From positions 310,001-374,000 of the forward strand of contig CBFFRQ010000068.1 in the NCBI GenBank assembly GCA_965644315.1: a stretch of DNA of 64,000 nt, given 5' to 3'. The notes beneath the pieces were generated by a model, which was not told the origin of the DNA, made no database searches, and worked only from the letters and a program-made list of their open reading frames with translations. How positions within the stretch are numbered: position 1 is the stretch's first letter; each line of letters starts with the position of its first letter. This DNA is from Caecitellus pseudoparvulus. Lineage: Eukaryota > Bigyra: Bicosoecida. This document shows, one piece after another, positions 54,401 through 64,000 of this stretch. The position numbers and the translations under genes were made by a program.

Positions 54401-55614
54401 GGCGGCGGCCTTGGTGTCTGGAGGAGCTGACTGACCTTGATGTCATGGCCCATGGCGGCATCCTGCTGCAGGTGATCCTGGTGGGCGTGCACAGCCTCCG
54501 CCCACCTGAAGGCGTGCGTGGAGTCACGGATGCTCTCCTGTATATTTCACAGGGCGTCATCCTGCTGGCCATTCTGCTGGTCGTGGTGCGTGGGTACAGC
54601 TCAGCGGCACGGGCAGTGCTGGCTCGGGTCGGAGCCCGCATCCGGGCCCTGCTGCCTGAGCTGGGCAGTGCCGACAGCGCAGGGGACAGCACTGTGGGGC
54701 AGATCGTGGACAGTCGAGTGCCGACTCTCGTGGACATTGCGTCAGCCTTGGCGCAGCGACTGACAAGGGGTTGTCGCATCCAGCCAGCCGCCCCACGCGC
54801 CGCCACCAGCTTGAGCACTGTGTTGTCGTTTCCTGGTGGCATGGTGCAGCAAGGGGTGACTGGTAGCCCGCGTAGCGATGCCGATGCCGTGCTGCAGGCA
54901 CTGGGTCCCAGGGGAGCCGCCCTCGTGTCGGTGGCATCCACGCAAAGCTCTGCGCGAACGAAGGCCGCAGCAACAGAAACGACAGAGGAGGAGTCCAGTG
55001 CACGCCCAGCCCAACCGTTATCTTTGCTGGCATTACAGGAAGCATCTCTGCTCCCCATCACCGAGGCAGGTGCCGGCAACGCGACGAACCCTCTGCGGGC
55101 AGGCAAGGCAGAGCCCGCCCCTGCACGCAGCGATGAAGCAGCTGGTGCTGAGAAGCAAGCTTCGACGCCATCACAGTCAGAACAGGCAAAGCAGACGCCT
55201 GATCTTCCAGCCAGTCGAGCGCGAGCACCAGGCCAACTCGCAGACCTGCCAACTTCTGTAGTGCGGCGCAGCTCTCAAGCTGGGCTTGCAGACTTCAGTC
55301 AGTCAATGATGGGTGTTTCAGGCGCACCTTCAGCCCCCAGTGCTGCCAGTCCGCGTTCTAGCTTCAGCGAGGGGCCAGAGCTGGGTGTGGAAGGCGACGA
55401 AGCAGAGAACCCTCTGCAGCGCACACGCCGTTTGAGCATGGGCCACATGGCGGCCATTGCAGACATGGCGGAGCAGCAGCGCACCCGGCGGGGCTCAATG
55501 GCGGCCAGGCGGTCGTTTGATGACCGAGGCCGCATGTCCTTCACCAACACAGCTCGCAGGCGCTCGTCAAGCACCCGGCGCAGAAGCAGCGCCGCCAAGC
55601 CGCCTCCATCGTAG
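51433..55614 (+). CDS. RCC1-propeller multi-pass membrane receptor
   Basis: 1393 residues. A hydrophobic segment after a basic N-terminus (LPCSALAVALMAVTGF, about 25-40) is the signal peptide. Seven RCC1-like repeats follow (about 95-493), each with HTC...L..G..MCWG...GQLGYGNT, enough for one seven-bladed propeller; here it is extracellular and disulfide-rich. A Cys-rich GCC2/GCC3-like module ends in MCAPGWAATSPCTPCTKC. About eight hydrophobic helices (620-1053) and a Ser/Arg-rich cytoplasmic tail complete it. Classical RCC1 proteins are nuclear or cytosolic exchange factors; this one is predicted to sense or bind something outside the cell. Ligand and signalling partner unknown. No intron. 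Confidence 0.82.
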   Translation: MPTALALLHRDWAPRAPRVRLPCSALAVALMAVTGFACVAGEAPGSPAQHRAHSRQHAQGGEYRGLPSLGLTATPAARQHLRHGRRLASAQATQVSAGGGHTCTMLQGGNIMCWGSSVYGQLGYGNTEKIGDDEHPWAAGTVPLGNGRAVANISTGGQHTCALLTDGSIMCWGRGADGRLGYGNTANIGDDELASSAGTVQLGAGRTAIQVSAGERHTCAVLTMGEVMCWGSNQRGQLGYANTNNIGDKEHPEAAGPVQLGDGRRAMQVAAGSTHTCVLLTDGNIMCWGQGDGGRLGYANTNTVGDDEHPAVAGTVQLGAGRLGVQVVAGSTHSCVLLMDGSVMCWGRGAEGQLGYTNTSNVGVLRHPAEVGTVQLGQGRRAAYISASGYHTCVVLTVGDVMCWGVGHDGQLGYGNTANVGDDELPSSAGTVQVGAGRTAALVTANVYHTCALLVGEGIMCWGHGGFGSLGYARVRGHVGDDEHPFTTGLVQLNQPTAHPTCTSTATNTQCPWLSPQAFRSVWSGSCWAWRPLGNTSLSLSPLQPAFPGSVTCRHGCDHAGTAQIMPCPRQGACPVSSSLAGITGCAPGHTGPACGMCAPGWAATSPCTPCTKCPDTGVSPAGAAIGFALVQVIVALALAVFALFQYAKAPEQLTTSLFTGGLRTMLWFIGISAQVAILAPSGPDSLQASAHSLHQWAGACELARPWAGQSTSNLNGTLYTRDAGAESAGTGVMAVLSSITGSSNFASLPSVACAAGGGDPSSPDNAGNLFLVALGAFLLLASALTLGHTKPAAGATRGVWCSVLLLLPAAAYVRLLPALLQLHAELVGLRPQYEGVCDASSPAGIATAALPFLIPLVLHILAGSVGFVAFMAWRQWRGAATAALRGATVRGFLSNGYRIQMTPEQARNLVTHAGGDKSSAIAEAAVAEAELAQAACWGFAWLLPTHTFLAMQTTLVAVVACVTWLTTDIMLRLCMVGGVVLGSLLLVRWRRPWCLEELTDLDVMAHGGILLQVILVGVHSLRPPEGVRGVTDALLYISQGVILLAILLVVVRGYSSAARAVLARVGARIRALLPELGSADSAGDSTVGQIVDSRVPTLVDIASALAQRLTRGCRIQPAAPRAATSLSTVLSFPGGMVQQGVTGSPRSDADAVLQALGPRGAALVSVASTQSSARTKAAATETTEEESSARPAQPLSLLALQEASLLPITEAGAGNATNPLRAGKAEPAPARSDEAAGAEKQASTPSQSEQAKQTPDLPASRARAPGQLADLPTSVVRRSSQAGLADFSQSMMGVSGAPSAPSAASPRSSFSEGPELGVEGDEAENPLQRTRRLSMGHMAAIADMAEQQRTRRGSMAARRSFDDRGRMSFTNTARRRSSSTRRRSSAAKPPPS
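51715..52910 (+). repeat. Seven tandem RCC1-type repeats (coding)
   Basis: Units of about 175 nt encode seven MCWG-containing blades. Blades 2 and 6 are nearly identical at DNA level over about 84 nt (51973-52056 versus 52672-52755), more alike than adjacent blades, which suggests recent duplication or gene conversion within the array. Confidence 0.8.
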
Positions 55615-55673
55615 GCACCTGTGTGGACACCAGTTTTTACAGCAACAGTCGATCCATACAATGCATCGTCGGT

Positions 55674-58600
55674 TCAGTGTCTCTCGCTGGAAGAAGCTGG
55701 CAGAGTGTGCCGGCTTTCTACGTCAAGGTGGGTTGCGCCGCTCACCGCGTCTGCGTGGGGTCGCTCTTCGTGCACCACTGCACTCAGCCCTTCGCCCACC
55801 GAGCTCAGGCCCTCCAAGACGTCCACCACCTCTTCATCAGCATCCCCAGCGCCGCCATCGAGCACCCCCCCGCCTTCAACGCCGCTGGCTGTCGGCACGT
55901 CCGTGGCTTCCATGGGGCTTGCGGCGGTGCCTGGAGGGAAGTATGACTCGCCACTGTGCACTTCACCGTGCAGCCCCTCGCCGTCAGCCTCGTGCGTGTC
56001 GGTGCTGCCGCAGCAGGAGGCAGAACTGCGCAGCATGTCGTGCAGGACGCCTCCGGGTCGCGGGGTGCCTTCAGCTGCGAATGCGCTTTCCCTTGCAGAG
56101 GCCAGGGATGATGAGGTGGCGGCTGCGTGCTTCGGTGCAGGTGGTGGGCGTGCATGCATGCGATGCCCGTGAGCGGCGCTCTCGGACGGCCCATGAGCAT
56201 GCCCTGCGGCGCTGTGAACACTGTCAGAGTGCGCGCTTTCTGAGTCCGCCTGCCACTCGCTGGCCATGGTGCTGGCTGCCGCCCGAGCGTGCAGCTCAGC
56301 TGACGACAGCATTGGCCCGCCCATGGACACACCTGCAGCACTGTGCAGTCGGTCTTGCTCCTGCTCCCACACGCCATCCTGCCAGAAGTAGTCGTCGGCG
56401 TGGCAGCAGCAGATGAACTTGCCCGTGAGGGCGTCCCTGCGGTAGCACCGAGGGCGGCACAGGCGCTGAAAAGCGGCTTTCGCCCAGCGCAGCAGCACGA
56501 ACGTGCAGGAGGCAGCAACTTTGGCGCCGCCCAAGAACAAGATCAGCACTGACGCGGCCAGGGCAAAGTGAGACAGCAGGCCGAAGCTGCTGATGATGCC
56601 CAGAAACAGGAGGTTGCTGCCGATCCACACGCCCAGCATGGTCATGCGGAACTGGTTGAACTCCAGCTCGGCGGCTTCTCGCTCCAGCTCCAGGCGGGCT
56701 GCCTGCATGTCCGCCCGCTGAGCGGCAGTGCGGTGAGCCTTCAACATGCGGCGGGCTTTGGCCACCAGCAGGCGCTGCTGCTGCGGCAAGACTTTGTCCG
56801 CCAGCTGCACCAAGGCGTCAGCTTCACTCATCATGTCGGCTCCTGCGGCACTGCTGGACTCGTCCTGCGCTGAGTGGGGCTGGCGGGTGCCGCCGGACGC
56901 GACGCTGCGGCCGTCAGCAGCGGGGGGCCGACCCAACACGTGCAGCCCCACGGCGCTAGGCAGCGTGCCGGGAGAGGGGGGCTCACTGTCATGGTCACCT
57001 TCGTCACTGCCCGCCTCTGATGCAGCGTGCCTCGCGAGGAAGCCCTCCAGCACCGCCTCCATGCGCTGGGCGGACTCGGCGTTCTTGGCGGCAAACTGCA
57101 TGTGGGGCAGGCGGCTGTTGGCGGAGGGCTTGGTCGCCTTTGTGCCCCAGGAGATGTCGTTCAGGCGGCACATACTGTACACAGTGAACATGGTCAGGTA
57201 CGTGGGCATGAGCACCAGGTACTGCGGCATGTTGAAGAGCACCACTGCCGCTTGGCCGTGCAGCAGGCCCGCAAGCGCGTACAAGGCAAAGGTGGCAAAG
57301 ACGGAGATGGCGATGAAGGCGTCGCTGCTGAAGGTTGTGAACAGGTACAGCCCGCAGACCAGGCCCAGGAGGGTGATGGTGCCGAAGACGGTGGCCACGA
57401 AGCGGTAGAAGGTCTCGTTGTGCTTGACGCTGCCCGCCAAGCCCACGATGAGCAGCGCCAACACCAGCAGCGCGTACACAGAGGCGAAGCCGAAGCTGAT
57501 GCCGCTGCCGCCATCCCCCAGCACTGACAGCACGGAGGCGAAGATGACCTCGAAGCTGAGGTACAGGGAGGACACGCCCAGCCAGGAGCAGACGGTGGCG
57601 ATGAGGATGAAGCAGTACTGCAGCAGGAAGAGGCCCTTGCGCCACCAGGGGTGCGCCGCCTTCACCAGCTTGCGCCAGTGTTTGAGGAAGTACAGGGTGT
57701 TGAACAAGCTGCCGTTCAGCCACCTGCGGCGCTGCTGGCACAGCTCCGCGAGGGTGTCGGGCACGTCAGTGGTCGCGACTGCCTCCGGCACGAAGCGCAG
57801 GACCCAAGGCCGGGTGGGGCGGGTCACGATGTGGAAGCTGAGCACGCGGTCCTCGGCAAGGTGCATGTTGGCGTTGAAGGGCCCCAGCTGCTTGACGCTG
57901 AACTCCTCTGCTTTGAAGTACTCCTTCAGCGGCTCGCCGCGAATGGCCGACCAGCGGTACGCAGAGAAGGCCCCCGGCAGGACGCTGATGAAGCCAAACA
58001 GGCTCTCCATGGCTTTGTCTGTCACATGTGCGATCTTGTACTCAAAGTTCTGGCTTGCCGTGAGCACTGAGAAGACGCTGGCGTTGCGGGCGGCGATCTC
58101 CCCACAGCAGCCGCCACAGAAGGGGTCCTCCTCGAAGCACCGCACCAGGTGCACGATGGCCTTGCGCTTGGGAATGGTGCCGACGTCCAGCAGGACGAGG
58201 TACTTCGGGTTCAGTTGCCGGGCAAAGGCCTGCATGACCCAGCTGTGGCTGTTCAGCTTGCCGCCGTTGCGGGCCTTCACCAGTGCCACGACCTGCATGG
58301 GCGCAGAGTAGCGCCGGCGGGTGCGCTCCTGGCGCAGCTCCACCGTGCGCTCAAACATGTGCATGGTGGTGGGGGCTCCCATGACGCTGGCGCGCATGAT
58401 GGAGGGCTCCAGCAGCATCAGTTCGTGCTGCAGGTAGTCCACCATGGAGTGGTGCATTTTCTCCTGCGCAGGGGCGGCGAGGGGCAACGTGTGGGGCCGA
58501 GCAGCGCCCTGCTGCGCCGCGCCTGCACCCACAATGCCGTCGAAGACCACCATCACCAGCACTTGCTCGGGGCTGATGCCTGCATCCTTCAGCGCGGTGA

Positions 58601-59061
58601 CGTTGGCCGCCACGCCTGACAGCGTTTCCCGCAGGAAGGCGCCTGGCTCGCTGTACACTGTAATGCTCAAAAGCGCCACAATGCGGCGGCCCTCCTCAAA
58701 GGCTTTCAGAGTCGCCGTCACATCGATGGGCAGCTCTGTCGTCAAGGCGCTGTAGCCTGCGGTGCGCGCAAGTCACACGAGCAGCCTGCACAAGTTCCGC
58801 AGAGCGCCTGCCACGACGGCCAACCGACGCACGCAGCAGGCGGGTGCTGGGCTCCACCACGACGGAGAAGTTATCCGAGGACAGCTCTCGAGTGACATGG
58901 ACGGCTGTGTGTCCAACTTCCGGCACAACGCCTGGCACGTCGGGCAGTTCGTCCGCGTCCATCACGCGTTGCTGCTGAAGGCTCGCGTGCTGCAACGCAG
59001 AGGGCAACGGAGGCGCCAAAGGGTTGGAGGGCTGCTCGCCGCAGGACACTGAGGCATCCAT
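55674..59061 (-). CDS. Chitin synthase (GT2 family)
   Basis: Polymerises N-acetylglucosamine from UDP-GlcNAc across the plasma membrane. Exons 59061-58833 and 58756-55674 (1103 aa), one 76-nt GTGCGT intron in phase 1 that restores the conserved entry STRLLRYSALTTELP. Catalytic landmarks: VLLDVGTIP (DxD-like site), LPGAFSAYRW, LAEDRVLSF (EDR) and QQRRRWLNGS (about 415-424). Five or so helices follow, ending in the family signature LNDISWGTK (near 607), then a Glu/Arg coiled-coil-like stretch, two more helices and a Ser-rich His-containing tail of about 200 residues. No myosin motor domain. Product could be cell wall, lorica or cyst material. Confidence 0.93.
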
Positions 59062-59087
59062 CAGCACAGGGGGCGTTTTGAGGCGGT

Positions 59088-59984
59088 TCAAAAAATGCAC
59101 GATGCAGCTGAGTCTGCGCCGCCAAGAAATGCCTCAAACACAACGCCCGTGGCGGCCAGCACTGCCAAGTCGCCCAGAACGCCCAGCACCAGCTTGACAG
59201 CGGTGTCCACAGCCTGCAGACTGGAACCAACCTGCCCTAGTCCCAGCATGGGCAGCACTTGAGCCAGCTGCGTCGGCAGCAGGCTGTGACTTGCCCGTGC
59301 TGCGCTGCCACACGCAAACGTGTGCGTGCCCCACGCCCAGCGGCCCAGGCGCAACACGAGCAGTGCACCCAGTACTGGCACGCGCAGGTGCACCCAAGGC
59401 AGCGGCACAGTAAAGCTGGCCACTGCGCAGGCTGGCTGGAGGTCGGCGTAGTCGGCGGGGTCAAACGCCACGTCAGCCTCCGCGTGGCCGTGTGTTCCTG
59501 CGTCGATGGGTGCAAAGACAGCTTCATCGGCGTCGGGGGGTGGAGAGGCAAGGGAAGGGTGCTGAATGAGGGCCTGGCAGTGCAGGTTGGCTGCCGCGTG
59601 CGCCAGGGCGAGCAGGCACAGGACGGCGCAGTGCAGCAGCTCCACACCGGCCAGGGCCAGGGGGTGCCAGCGTGCCCCGGGAGTGGGTGGAGGAGGGGAG
59701 GCGAGAGGGGGAACAATGGAAGGCGGGTGCTGTGTGTCTGTGCTAGGCGCTGGGTCCGCGCTGTGTTGCGTCTCCTGGCTGGCAGGTGGGTAGGCGCTCG
59801 CCGGGAGGGTCGGCGCGGAAATTGACGCTTGTGCACCCTGGCGGCTGCCCCTGGGGCGCGCCCCGGGCGCCTGTGCGACAAAGTCGTCGAAGTCCATGTT
59901 ACCACTGACCATCTCCATGCGTTTCTGGCTGGCAGCCTTGATGCGCGCGCGCCGGCGCTCGGCCCGCTGCTGGCTGGTCGGCAT
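59088..59984 (-). CDS. GET2/CAMLG-like ER membrane protein (tentative)
   Basis: 298 aa from the ATG at 59984 (an upstream in-frame non-ATG start is unlikely). Starts MPTSQQRAERRRARIKAASQ, a cytosolic basic helix like the Get3-binding N-terminus of GET2/CAMLG, then a Pro/Ser linker and three hydrophobic segments (PLALAGVELLHCAVLCLLAL; VLGALLVLRLG; AVKLVLGVLGDLAVLAATGV). This matches the layout of the GET receptor subunit that inserts tail-anchored proteins into the ER. GET2 homologues are very divergent, so the call depends on architecture alone. It lies 26 bp upstream of the chitin synthase start, same strand. Confidence 0.45.
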   Translation of the reverse strand: MPTSQQRAERRRARIKAASQKRMEMVSGNMDFDDFVAQAPGARPRGSRQGAQASISAPTLPASAYPPASQETQHSADPAPSTDTQHPPSIVPPLASPPPPTPGARWHPLALAGVELLHCAVLCLLALAHAAANLHCQALIQHPSLASPPPDADEAVFAPIDAGTHGHAEADVAFDPADYADLQPACAVASFTVPLPWVHLRVPVLGALLVLRLGRWAWGTHTFACGSAARASHSLLPTQLAQVLPMLGLGQVGSSLQAVDTAVKLVLGVLGDLAVLAATGVVFEAFLGGADSAASCIF

Positions 59985-60144
59985 GGCGGCAAGCACAGCA
60001 GACCGCAGCCCCCGCGCACACACCAGGCGCCGAGGCTTGTCGCGACACGCTCAGACAGGCGTGCATGTGAAGCATCACACGTGCTCTGTGCGCTGTGTGT
60101 GGGGTGTGGCGTGGCTCGTGCATTGCCCTGGCGCAGCGTCCGCC

Positions 60145-61590
60145 TCACTGGCCCGTGCCACCCTCCTTCGACCCCGCCACAAGGGCAGACATGAACATGT
60201 CCGAAGGCGGAACACCCTGGCCCCCCCCCTGCGCCGGAGCAGCGCTCTCGGACTGCCCCCGGTTGCGCGCTGCCTTGCGGTTGGACCCCCCCTGGCGGCC
60301 CTTGCGGGACCCCCCCCGGGACCCCCCCTGCATGGCAGCACTGCCATCTGCCGAGGCCCCCCTGCTACGCCGGGCCGCCTTGGCGTCCCCCCCCTCCACT
60401 GGACCCCGCCGCAGGGCGCCCCAGTCCAGCTCAGCACCCTTCTTGGCGGACCCCCCCTCAGCGCCGGAGCTGATGGAGGAGCCACGAGAGCGGGTGCGGG
60501 GGTGGGCTGATGCTGATGCGCTGGTGATGGCGGCCTCGGACGGCGTGGGCCCACCCGCGCCCTCCCACCTCCACGACGCGCCAGACGACGCAGAAGCGGT
60601 GCTGTCCACGGAGTCGCTGCGACCTCGGCGGGTGGAGGCAGCATGCCCCGCCCCAAACGCGCGCCGGCCTGAGCGGGAGGGGGTGCCGCCCCCCCCCTCG
60701 TGCCCGGATGAGGGGGGGGGCCTGTGCAGCGTCTGCACTGGCACGCCCTCCTCCGTATACGCGATGATGTTCTTCTCGGACAGCTTCACGGGGTCGGCGC
60801 GCTTGTAGGCGACGGTGAGGGAGCCGGCACCGCCCTCTGCCGCCGCCTCGGGGGGGGTGGCGCCATGCAGCGCCTTGGCCGCCTCCGCCGCCGCGTCCAG
60901 GTCAGCGTACCTCAGCCACACCTCGCCCTTCTCCCGCAGGTGCAGCTCCATGGCGGTGGGCAGGGGGTGCACGCTGCACACCGCCCGCAGCGCGTCAGAG
61001 CGCGTGGCCTGGGAAGGCAGCCCCCGCAGGACGAGGGAGTTGCTGCAGGGCACCTTGAGCTCCTCGTGCTTGGCCAGGGAGATGTGGAAGGGCGGCATGC
61101 CGGGGAAGACGGGCATGCCACTGCACTGCACGGCCATGGCGGCCGACGCCGGCAGCTGGAAGGTCACCACGCCCAGGCCGGTGGAGGAGGAGAAGTCGCA
61201 GCCCACGACGTGCCCCAGCTGCATCTCGCAGCACTTGATGAGCGCCACGGTGTCCACGCTCTTGGGCACGGAGCGGAAAATGACCCGCGTTTCGGTCATG
61301 GGCGGCGGCGCCCCGCCCACCCCCGGCGCGCCCACGCCCATGGCCGCGTACATGGCTGCCATGTTGCTGGCAGGGGCTTGCCCTGCCTTGGCCCCGCCGG
61401 CGCCCGGCACGCCAGGGCTGGCCCCTGTGGTGGGGGTGCCGCTTTGCTGCAGTGCACTTGGTGTGCCTTCGGAGGAGGCGGTGCCGGGCGTGCCGCCCAG
61501 CATGCCCGCCACAGCGGCAGAGACGGAGGTGGGGTCAAACGCTGCTGCGTTGACGTTGAACTTCAACGGCTTGGGCGGCTGGGATGCCAT
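60145..61590 (-). CDS. RNA-binding protein with PAM2-like motif and two RRM domains
   Basis: 481 residues. Near the N-terminus, KFNVNAAAFDP resembles the PAM2 peptide (LNxxAxxFxP) that binds the MLLE domain of poly(A)-binding protein; the first Leu is replaced by Phe. Two divergent RRM-like domains follow: RVIFRSVPKSVDTVALIKC to VVTFQLPASAAMAV (about 100-175) and SLVLRGLPSQATRSDALRAV to VWLRYADLDAAAEAAKAL (about 190-265). The C-terminal half is Gly/Ser/Arg-rich and disordered, with RGG-like and basic Ser stretches. Probably a cytoplasmic mRNA-binding protein acting on translation or stability. No intron. It is divergent from the CFAP46 gene. Confidence 0.7.
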   Translation of the reverse strand: MASQPPKPLKFNVNAAAFDPTSVSAAVAGMLGGTPGTASSEGTPSALQQSGTPTTGASPGVPGAGGAKAGQAPASNMAAMYAAMGVGAPGVGGAPPPMTETRVIFRSVPKSVDTVALIKCCEMQLGHVVGCDFSSSTGLGVVTFQLPASAAMAVQCSGMPVFPGMPPFHISLAKHEELKVPCSNSLVLRGLPSQATRSDALRAVCSVHPLPTAMELHLREKGEVWLRYADLDAAAEAAKALHGATPPEAAAEGGAGSLTVAYKRADPVKLSEKNIIAYTEEGVPVQTLHRPPPSSGHEGGGGTPSRSGRRAFGAGHAASTRRGRSDSVDSTASASSGASWRWEGAGGPTPSEAAITSASASAHPRTRSRGSSISSGAEGGSAKKGAELDWGALRRGPVEGGDAKAARRSRGASADGSAAMQGGSRGGSRKGRQGGSNRKAARNRGQSESAAPAQGGGQGVPPSDMFMSALVAGSKEGGTGQ

Positions 61591-62019
61591 GGCGGGAGGC
61601 GGGCGCGGCGTGGCCGAGGGTTGGACGCAGCTCAGCCGCAGTGGCGTGCAGCGCGGGGCGGCTGCCTTGGCACACCGGCGTGGGTGCCTGCCGATGAATG
61701 GCGTGGAAGTAGTTCGATGTGGAAGCAGTGCCTGCCGTGGGGGCGGTGCGGTGGTCGGGGAGCGTGGAATGTGGGTCTGGGGGTGAACTGCAGCGAAACG
61801 GCGATGAAACGGCAGCGCATGCTGCAGAGGCTACCGGGCGCAACATTTGAATGACACTAGCACGCGGTGCGATCCAAAATTCATACAGCACAGCGCCCTG
61901 CTCACACCTGGCGTGGCGTGGACGCTGTGTGTGACTGCCGGTTGTGCACTGGCCAGCACACACTGGCAGCGAGACAGGGAGACGTGCACTCCCGCGGCTC
62001 ACCTTGACATTGCGGCGCC
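61591..62019. promoter_or_regulatory. Divergent promoter region
   Basis: 429 bp between the RRM-protein start (minus) and the CFAP46 start (plus). Local GC is somewhat reduced near 61850-61900. Both promoters must lie here. No motif or small gene recognised. Confidence 0.4.
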
Positions 62020-64000
62020 ATGTCGCACAGCGACGCTGCAGTGCGGGCAGCTGCCCTCGCCCCAGGCGCGGGGCCTGAAGAGCTCTCCGCCGCCTTCGCG
62101 ACGCTGCTTGCCGCGGAAGCCAGTGCCATCGCGCAGCCAGCGCTGGGCCTGCACCCGTCAACGTACGCCCTGCTGGCCGAGCGAGCAGTGAGCGCAGAGG
62201 AGTATGGCCTGGCCAAGGCCATCATTGCCAAGTTCATGTTCAAGGAGCCTGCGCGGGACCAGGTGCGTGGCAGGACGGGGCAAGCTGGCGGGTGAAAACG
62301 CCCGCCACCTCAATAACCGCAGGTGCACCCGTTGCACCGGCCCGCCGCCGCCGCCGCCGCACTGCCTTGCTGCACCACACTGCCTTGCTGCACGCCCACC
62401 CTCGCAGTACTTCGTCCGGGCGCTGTTCATGCGGGGCCTGTGCGAGGTGGACGCAGCTGCGCACGTGACCGGCATCGCGGCCCTCAAAGGCAGCCTGCGG
62501 GCCATCAGCAGCATCATGGGTGGGCTGACAGCAGCGCAGGCGCTGGGTGGGCCTTCTCATGCCTTTCTCATTTACAACGCCTCTGTCTTCCATTGGTACG
62601 CCATGCGGCCGCTGTTCCGGCCAGGCGCGCACGAATTCGCGCTGCCGTCGCTGCGACGTGTCGTGCGTGCGCTGGAGGCGCTGCCGCCGTCCGACACGCC
62701 CTGGCGCCTGCGCAATACGCTCGCCCTCGCCACCGCCCTGGACGCCGCTGGGCTCGTGGAGGAAGCTTCTGCCACTGTGAGTTCCGCACTGGGACTGCTG
62801 CGGCACCTGCCACAGGGGGCCGGCCTCGCCGCTGGCCTGCGCACAAGTGCACTGCACTTGGCTGTGCACCTGGGCCGCAGCACGGGCGGCTTGGGTGGGG
62901 GGGCCACCAGCGCTGCAGCAGCGGTCAAGGCCGCTGAGGAGGAGGCTGCGGAGGCGGGAGGGGGGGGGCGCGTGGCGGGCGCCGTACAACGCAGCATGCT
63001 GTTGACTCTGCAGGACCTGCGGTCGCGGCACGCGGCTGCGCTGCACCACCACCAGTGGCTGCAGGCGCAGCGGAGTCACGGAGGTGCGGAGGGTGGCACC
63101 ACTGCCGAGTCAGGTGGCGCCACTCGCCGCGGCTCAAAACGCTCCATGCGCTCCACCGGCTCAGCCCGCAGCAAGGGCGACAGCGGCATGGGGGGGAGCG
63201 GGACGGGGGTGGAGGGGGGCCTCACCCCCCTCCACCCCCCTCCGTACCCCCCCCTGACCTGGCGGAGGTGGAGGCCACCCTCACCCGCATCCTGCGCCAG
63301 GTGGACCCCGCCCTCGCCCGCGACTATCTAGCCCGCACCGACCCCGCCGCCAGCGCTGTGTTCTGGGAAGAACAGAAGGGCGCCGCCTTGGCGGGTGTCC
63401 AGAGCGGCGGACGGGGGGGGGGGTCCGACCCCCCCTCCGCCATGCTCCAGGCAGAGGCCCAGGATGCCGCCCTAGCCGCCCTGGCCGCCCCGGGTCCCCC
63501 CCCCGTCCTGGCCGCAGTCGCCCTCGTGGCTGCAGAGAGCGGTCTGGTGGACTTGGCAGGCCTGGTGTTGGCCCGTCTAGAGGGGGGGGGGCAGGCCCTT
63601 GCACCGGGGGATGCGGTGGCCATGGGTTTGGCCCAGGCGGCGCTGCTGAGCGGGGGCGGCGCGGCACCCGCTGAGGCGGTGGAGTGCCTGAAACGCATCA
63701 AGTCAGGGTCAGGCGCAAGCCGCGCCCTGTGTCGGGCCATTGCGCCACCCAGTGGCGGACATGGGCCCATCCTGCCCGCACAAGCCGCCGCCCCAGACGG
63801 AGTGCCGGACGGGGGGGTGGATCCGCACGTGCAGGTGGGGGCGGCATCCGCCCTGGACGCCGCCAAGGCTGGGGAGGCTGTCGACGAGGGTGGGCCCATG
63901 GCCCTCCTCACGTTGCCCCACCAGCACCGCCTGACGCCGGAGCAGGTGCACAGCGTGAACAGCCTCCGCCGCTTCGACGCGTTGGGCGCCCTGGACCGTG
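62020..64000 (+). CDS. CFAP46: Cilia- and flagella-associated protein 46 (3' partial)
   Basis: CFAP46 is a TPR-type protein of the C1d projection of the axonemal central pair. Exons: 62020-62262, 62408-63208 and 63268 to the window end (592 residues visible). Introns of 145 and 59 nt keep phase 0. Matches to the CFAP46 N-terminus: LAKAIIAKFMFKEPARDQ joined to YFVRALFMRGLCE, then FLIYNASVFHWYAMRPLF and HEFALPSLRRVVRALE, typical of animal and algal homologues. The third exon (VEATLTRILRQVDPALARDY) has no stop and continues outside. A Ser/Gly/Arg-rich insert precedes the second intron, which makes that junction the weakest point. Confidence 0.9.

Overview
The window is nuclear DNA of a GC-rich eukaryotic microbe. 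At least fourteen genes carry short GT-AG introns, mostly 59-180 nt, with GTGCGT, GTGAGT or GTACGT-type donors and C-rich 3' tracts. Genes are packed 20-430 bp apart on both strands, and third codon positions are strongly G/C. Gene content (axonemal CFAP46, a SHIPPO-type protein, Elongator ELP3, exon-junction Y14, mitochondrial malonyl transacylase, chitin synthase, receptor-like multi-pass proteins with mucin or RCC1 ectodomains, a TmcB-like PAS protein) fits a free-living flagellated protist. A heterotrophic stramenopile is my best guess, but this is inference, not a determination.

Layout. 1-7560: 3' part of a giant mucin-stalked multi-pass receptor. 7759-9872: ELP3 in five exons. 9922-21679 (all minus): an Asp/Asn beta-hydroxylase-fold protein, a secreted GxGYxYP protein, a sugar-porter-type MFS transporter and a TmcB-like PAS membrane protein. 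22465-22970: a small two-exon membrane protein. 23188-28746 (minus): a probable mitochondrial helical-repeat protein and an unrecognised protein with a ubiquitin-like N-terminus. 29183-31995: TPR protein. 32051-34175: Y14 and mitochondrial malonyl-CoA:ACP transacylase, head to head. 34196-37539: Golgi/ER-type PAP phosphatase and an RtcB2-type ligase, head to head. 37523-40702 (minus): inositol polyphosphate kinase and an S28 serine peptidase. 41111-45967: two Pro/Gly/Ala-rich proteins, the first with a SHIPPO motif. 45968-51432: a lower-GC island holding an intact Plavaka-type DNA transposase with an N-terminal zinc finger. 51433-55614: RCC1-propeller multi-pass receptor. 55674-61590 (minus): chitin synthase, a GET2-like membrane protein and a two-RRM protein with a PAM2-like motif. 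62020-64000: 5' part of CFAP46.

Most genes are unlinked housekeeping or cell-surface functions; I see no operon-like pathway cluster. The items most worth following are the transposase island, the RtcB2-type ligase with an anomalous intron end, the GxGYxYP protein in a eukaryote, and two receptors that appear to share a membrane architecture under unrelated ectodomains. Gene models were spliced by eye from reading frame, splice consensus and remembered family alignments; no search was run. No tRNA, rRNA, CRISPR array, riboswitch or convincing terminator was seen.
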